Below are positions 60,463 to 64,000 of a DNA stretch of 64,000 bases, piece after piece. The DNA is from DATKSG01 sp035531775 (lineage in GTDB: Bacteria; Actinomycetota; Acidimicrobiia; Acidimicrobiales; UBA8190), in the NCBI GenBank assembly GCA_035531775.1, contig DATKSG010000084.1:1-64000 (forward strand), written 5' to 3'. The notes beneath the pieces are model-generated. The model was not told where the DNA came from. It ran no database searches and saw only the letters and a program-made list of their open reading frames with translations. The number at the start of each line of letters is the position of its first letter. The stretch's first letter is position 1. Made by a program: the position numbers and the translations under genes.

Positions 60463-60468
60463 TAGCGT
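60463..60468 (+). promoter_or_regulatory. Candidate -10 (TAGCGT) of a leaderless promoter
   Basis: TAGCGT ends six bases before GTG 60475, start of the heme operon, with no ribosome site. The 105-base gap 60370-60474 also serves helD leftwards. Confidence 0.45.
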
Positions 60469-60474
60469 CGTCGT

Positions 60475-61545
60475 GTGACGGCGGCCGACCCGGCATTCCT
60501 GCGTGCGTGCCGGCGCCGGCCCGTGGACCGGGTACCGGTGTGGTTCATGCGCCAAGCGGGGCGCTCGTTGCCCGAGTACCGCCGGGCCCGGGGCGAGGGC
60601 AGCATCCTCGAGGCCATCCACCGGCCGGAGCTGGCCGCTGAGCTCACCGTGCAGCCAGTGCGCCGCCACGGCGTTGACGCCGCCATTTTGTTCTCCGACA
60701 TCGTGGTGCCGGTGGCCGCCGTCGGCTTCGGGGTCGACGTCGAGCAGGGCCGGGGGCCGGTGGTGGAGCAGCCCTTCCGACACGCCGGCGACATGGCCCG
60801 CCTGCGGGCGCTCGAGCCCGAACAGGACATCCCCTACGTGCTCGAGGCCGTCCGGCTGGTGGTGGCCGAGCTCGGGCCCGAGGTGCCGCTCATCGGCTTC
60901 GCCGGGGCTCCTTTCACCGTGGCCAGCTACCTGATCGAGGGCGGCCCGTCGCGCTCGTATGCCCGTACCAAGTCCCTGATGCGGGGCGAGCCGGAGCTGT
61001 GGTCGGCGCTGCTCGACGCGCTGGCCGACATGGCACTGGCCGCCCTGCGGGCCCAGGTGGCGGCGGGAGCGGCCGCCGTGCAGCTCTTCGACAGCTGGGC
61101 CGGGGCGCTCGCCCCCGCCGACTACGCCCGCTTCGTGCTGCCGGCCAGCCGTAAGGTGCTGGCCGGCCTCGAGGACCTCGGCGTGCCGCGGATCCACTTC
61201 GGCGTGGGCACCGGCGAGCTGTTGGCGCTCATGGCCGAGGCCGGCGCCGAGGTGGTCGGGGTGGACTGGCGGGTGCCTCTGGACGAGGCGCGCCGCCGTG
61301 TCGGACCGGACGTGGCCGTGCAGGGCAACCTCGATCCGGCGCTGTGCCTGGCCCCGTGGGAGGTGGTGGCCGACGAAGCCCGCGACGTGCTGAGCCGGGG
61401 CGGGGGCCTGGGCCACGTGTTCAACCTGGGACATGGCGTGCTGCCCGACACCGACCCCGACGTGCTCACTCGCCTGGTGGACCTGGTCCACGACCAGCCC
61501 ATCGGCCCCGTGTCCACGCCGAGCGTTCCCGTCGCGGCCTCGTGA
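60475..61545 (+). CDS. hemE: Uroporphyrinogen III decarboxylase
   Basis: 356 residues. VWFMRQAGRSLPEYR is the substrate-binding N-terminal signature, ILFSDIVVPVAAVGFGVDVE and GFAGAPFTVASYLIEGGPSR are further conserved blocks, and HVFNLGHGVLPDTDPD ends the barrel. It removes four carboxyls to give coproporphyrinogen III. GTG start without a ribosome site. It overlaps cpfC/hemH by four bases (GTGA). Confidence 0.95.
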   Translation: MTAADPAFLRACRRRPVDRVPVWFMRQAGRSLPEYRRARGEGSILEAIHRPELAAELTVQPVRRHGVDAAILFSDIVVPVAAVGFGVDVEQGRGPVVEQPFRHAGDMARLRALEPEQDIPYVLEAVRLVVAELGPEVPLIGFAGAPFTVASYLIEGGPSRSYARTKSLMRGEPELWSALLDALADMALAALRAQVAAGAAAVQLFDSWAGALAPADYARFVLPASRKVLAGLEDLGVPRIHFGVGTGELLALMAEAGAEVVGVDWRVPLDEARRRVGPDVAVQGNLDPALCLAPWEVVADEARDVLSRGGGLGHVFNLGHGVLPDTDPDVLTRLVDLVHDQPIGPVSTPSVPVAAS

Positions 61546-62492
61546 CCACGAGCGGCGCCCGGACCGGCGTCTTGGTCATGGCCCACGGCACGCCGGCCCG
61601 GATCGAGGAGGTGGGCTCCTTCTATACCGAGATCCGCCGGGGCCGGCCCCCATCGGACGAGCAGCTGGCCGACCTGGAGCGCCGGTACCGGGTCATCGGC
61701 GGTACCTCCCCGCTCAACGCCATCACCCTTTCCCAGGCCCGGGGGCTGTCCCGGGCCTTGGAACAGCGCCACCCGGGCCTCTTCGCGGTGCGCATGGGCA
61801 CCCGCTTCGCTGCACCGCGCATCGAAGAGGCCGCCCACGCCCTGATCCACGACGACGAGGTGGACCGGGTGGTCGGGCTGGTGCTAGCCCCACACTCGTC
61901 GCGCGCCAGCGTGGCCCATTACGAGCAGAGGGCCCGGGCCGCCACCGAGGGAGCCGGGAACCGGGCTCGTCCCTTGTACATGGTGGACCACTGGTACGAC
62001 GCGCCGGGCTTCGACGCCTTGGTGGCTATCCGCCTGCGCAGTGCCTTGGATGACCTCGACGACGACGCCGGCCGGCGGGTGCTCGTGGTCTTCAGCGCCC
62101 ATTCGGTGCCCGCTGCCCTGGTGGCGGCGGGCGACACCTACGCCGAGCAGGTCGAGACGTCGGCCCGGGCGGCGGCCGAGGCGGCCGGCGTGGAGCGGTG
62201 GGCGCTGGCCTGGCAGAGTGCGGGGCGCACCGACGACGAGTGGCTGGGGCCCGACGTGCGGGCCGTGATCGCCGATGCGCCCGCCGGTGGGGCCACGGCG
62301 GTGGTGGTGTGCCCCATCGGCTTCGTGGCCGACCACCTCGAGGTGCTCTACGACGTGGACGTGGAGGCCATGGAGACGGCGCGTTCGGCGGGGATCGCCT
62401 TCGCCCGGACCGCTTCGTTCAATGCCGACGAGGACTTCTGTGCCCTTTTGGCCGCCGTGGTGGTGGCCGGCGCCGGGGTCGAAGCGGTCTGA
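61542..62492 (+). CDS. hemH: Ferrochelatase (coproporphyrin-type)
   Basis: 316 residues from GTG 61542. VLVMAHGTP, RYRVIGGTSPLNAITLSQAR, VVFSAHSVPAALVAAGDTYA (catalytic His) and CPIGFVADHLEVLYDVDVEA (Glu) are the family blocks. It inserts iron. In actinobacteria this enzyme usually acts on coproporphyrin III (CpfC), before a final decarboxylation by HemQ/ChdC. Followed without gap by the oxidase gene. Confidence 0.92.
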   Translation: MTTSGARTGVLVMAHGTPARIEEVGSFYTEIRRGRPPSDEQLADLERRYRVIGGTSPLNAITLSQARGLSRALEQRHPGLFAVRMGTRFAAPRIEEAAHALIHDDEVDRVVGLVLAPHSSRASVAHYEQRARAATEGAGNRARPLYMVDHWYDAPGFDALVAIRLRSALDDLDDDAGRRVLVVFSAHSVPAALVAAGDTYAEQVETSARAAAEAAGVERWALAWQSAGRTDDEWLGPDVRAVIADAPAGGATAVVVCPIGFVADHLEVLYDVDVEAMETARSAGIAFARTASFNADEDFCALLAAVVVAGAGVEAV

Positions 62493-63923
62493 GTGCCCGG
62501 CTCCGGCCCGCGGGTGGCGGTGGTTGGAGGTGGCATCGCCGGGCTGGCGGCGGCCTGGGAATTGCTGGCCCGGCGGCCCGACGCCGAGGTCGTCGTTCTC
62601 GAGGCCGACCATCGATTCGGCGGCAAGATCAGCAGTGCCGTGATCGGCGGGCGCAGCGTGGACATCGGGCCCGACGCCTTCGTGGCCCGGAGGCCCGAAG
62701 CGGCCGAGCTGTGCCGGGAGCTCGGCCTGGGCCAGGACCTGGTGGCGCCCGGCAGCGCTCGGGCCTACGTGCACGTCGGCGGGGCCTTGCGCCGGTTGCC
62801 CGAGGGGCTGGTGCTCGGCCTGCCCACCCGTTTGGGCCCGCTGGTGCGCTCGCGGATCCTGACGCCCCGTGGACTCGTCCCGCTCGTGGTCGATGCCGCT
62901 GCTCGGTGGCGCAGGGGCGCCACCGAAGCGGCTCGCACCGGCGACGGTGCCGTCGGGCCTCTGGCGTCGGAGCGCCTGGGCCCCCAGGTGGTGGACCGCT
63001 TGCTCGACCCGCTGGTGGGTGCCATCCATGCCGGCCCGGTGGACAACATGAGCGCCGCTGCGGTGTTCCCGGCCCTGCTCGAGGCGGCCGTCCGGCCCGG
63101 CAGCCTGGCCCGTAACCTGCGTCGGGTGGCCCGGCCCTCGGCGCCGGGCCACGGCGCAGCTCCGTCACCGGTGTTCCTGACCGTACGCGGCGGGCTCACT
63201 CAGCTGGTGGGGACACTGGTGGAGGCCCTCGAGGCCAGCGGTGCCTCGCTGCGCCCGGGATCGGCTGTGCGCTCCCTGCGGCGCCATGGCAACTGGACGC
63301 TCTCCACCGACCACGGCGAGGTCGAGGCCGACGCCGTGGTATTGGCCGTGTCCGCCTCGGTGGCGGCCGGGCTCCTGCGCCCCCTGCACGCGCCCACGGC
63401 CGGGTTCCTGGCCGGGGTGCGCTCGAGCTCGGTGGCGCTGGCCACCTTGCGATTCGCCGCCGGCGACGTCGGCGTACCCCTCGACGGCACCGGCTTCCTG
63501 GTGGCGCGCCCCCAGGACACTCTGCTCACCGCCTGCACCTGGATGACGTCGAAGTGGCCGCACCTGGCCGTCCCCGGTGATGTGCTGGTGCGGGTGTCCG
63601 CCGGGCGGGCCGGCGACGAGCGCGTGGGCGCGCTCGACGACGCCGCCTATGTGGCCCGGGCCACCGAGGAGCTGGCTCCGGTGTTGGCGCTGCGAGCCGG
63701 CCCCGAAGAGTCCGTGGTGACCCGCTTCGCCGACGCCTTCCCCCAATACGAGGTGGGCCACCTGCACCACGTGGAGGCGGCCGAGCAGGCCGTCGCCGGC
63801 CTCGGGGGCCTGGCCCTGGCCGGGGCCATACTGCGTGGCGTGGGCATCCCGGCCTGCATCGCCAGTGGCCGGCGAGCGGCCCGCGCCGTGCTCGGCCCGC
63901 TCGCCGATGGGGCGCGCCCGTGA
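62493..63923 (+). CDS. hemG: Protoporphyrinogen/coproporphyrinogen III oxidase
   Basis: 476 residues. VAVVGGGIAGLAAAWELLAR binds FAD; GGKISSAVIGGRSVDIGPDA and VHVGGALRRLPEGLVLGLP follow, and GLALAGAILRGVGIPACIAS is the C-terminal FAD contact. Homologue of HemY/CgoX. In the coproporphyrin route it oxidises coproporphyrinogen III to coproporphyrin. GTG 62493 directly follows the hemH stop; its own stop overlaps the next gene (GTGA). Confidence 0.92.
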   Translation: MPGSGPRVAVVGGGIAGLAAAWELLARRPDAEVVVLEADHRFGGKISSAVIGGRSVDIGPDAFVARRPEAAELCRELGLGQDLVAPGSARAYVHVGGALRRLPEGLVLGLPTRLGPLVRSRILTPRGLVPLVVDAAARWRRGATEAARTGDGAVGPLASERLGPQVVDRLLDPLVGAIHAGPVDNMSAAAVFPALLEAAVRPGSLARNLRRVARPSAPGHGAAPSPVFLTVRGGLTQLVGTLVEALEASGASLRPGSAVRSLRRHGNWTLSTDHGEVEADAVVLAVSASVAAGLLRPLHAPTAGFLAGVRSSSVALATLRFAAGDVGVPLDGTGFLVARPQDTLLTACTWMTSKWPHLAVPGDVLVRVSAGRAGDERVGALDDAAYVARATEELAPVLALRAGPEESVVTRFADAFPQYEVGHLHHVEAAEQAVAGLGGLALAGAILRGVGIPACIASGRRAARAVLGPLADGARP

Positions 63924-64000
63924 CCGACCGACGCACCGCGATGGCGCGGAGGCTCAGTCGCTGGGTGGCGGCGCACGGCCGGGTGGCCGGCCCCGCTCTC
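63920..64000 (+). CDS. Start of a further gene in the heme operon, cut by the window edge
   Basis: From GTG 63920 (GTGA overlap with the oxidase stop) 27 codons are visible: a basic start TDRRTAMARRLSRWVAAHGR, then VAGPAL. It is too short for a family call. The position suggests another heme or related gene, but the sequence does not show it. Confidence 0.5.
   Translation, partial: MTDRRTAMARRLSRWVAAHGRVAGPAL

Noticed and set aside
60370..61491. N-terminal extension of the helD frame to 61491
   Set aside because: It overlaps hemE fully and shows no homology; GTG 60369 has a ribosome site and starts the recognised domain.

Overview
The window is very GC-rich and densely coded. It looks like a high-GC actinobacterium, most plausibly an Acidimicrobiia-type lineage. 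I infer this from the actinobacterial QcrCAB/CtaCDEF respiratory set, a CpfC-type ferrochelatase next to HemE and a HemG/HemY-type oxidase, HelD, many acyl-CoA dehydrogenase, CaiB and MaoC genes, and frequent GTG starts. Several genes also have a TANNNT hexamer 6-9 bases before the start codon and no Shine-Dalgarno, which suggests leaderless transcripts. The phylum is fairly safe; the class is a guess. I saw no tRNA, rRNA or CRISPR array.

Layout. 1-7.8 kb is decaying accessory DNA: an IS3-type transposase remnant, a frameshifted YgiT/MqsA-like antitoxin, a secreted GH5/esterase/SDR operon, a wrecked TIR-membrane gene, a DHA2 drug exporter and a cupin gene cut by an amber codon. 7.8-10.2 kb holds a lone receiver, small membrane proteins and a YgjP-like metallopeptidase. 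10.2-19.1 kb is a divergent acyl-CoA degradation locus. Leftward are two acyl-CoA dehydrogenases, two MaoC-like hydratases and a CaiB CoA-transferase. Rightward are an HMG-CoA-synthase-like/DUF35 fusion, a thiolase, an SDR and a thioesterase. The arrangement resembles steroid side-chain (igr-like) or similar branched-acid catabolism. 19.1-29.6 kb has an amidase, an enoyl-CoA hydratase, another dehydrogenase, an alpha/beta hydrolase, a diguanylate cyclase with an extracytoplasmic tail, a GMC oxidoreductase pair with a class II aldolase-like gene, and a phosphoesterase lipoprotein. 29.6-37.6 kb has SulP, GH31, a nitronate monooxygenase-like enzyme, a hydrolase, a zinc alcohol dehydrogenase and a hotdog thioesterase.

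37.6-47.4 kb is a second lipid locus: acyl-CoA dehydrogenase, GMC alcohol oxidase, ferritin-like di-iron protein, lipocalin-like protein, aldehyde dehydrogenase, small membrane protein, TetR regulator, a thiolase-like protein without the usual cysteine, and enoyl-CoA hydratase. Three near-identical sites (consensus TARACTGACNNGTCARTC) lie upstream of genes at 33.97, 37.65 and 40.83 kb, and a related palindrome lies in the 14.7 kb divergent promoter. Together they suggest a regulon, perhaps run by the local TetR protein.

47.4-64 kb is housekeeping: a CopD-like protein, TatA, an MBL hydrolase, cytochrome oxidase subunits II, I and IV (rightward), oxidase subunit III with the bc complex (leftward), HelD, and the heme genes hemE, hemH/cpfC and hemG/hemY. 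A partial gene runs off the right edge. No gene-free stretch exceeds 300 bases.
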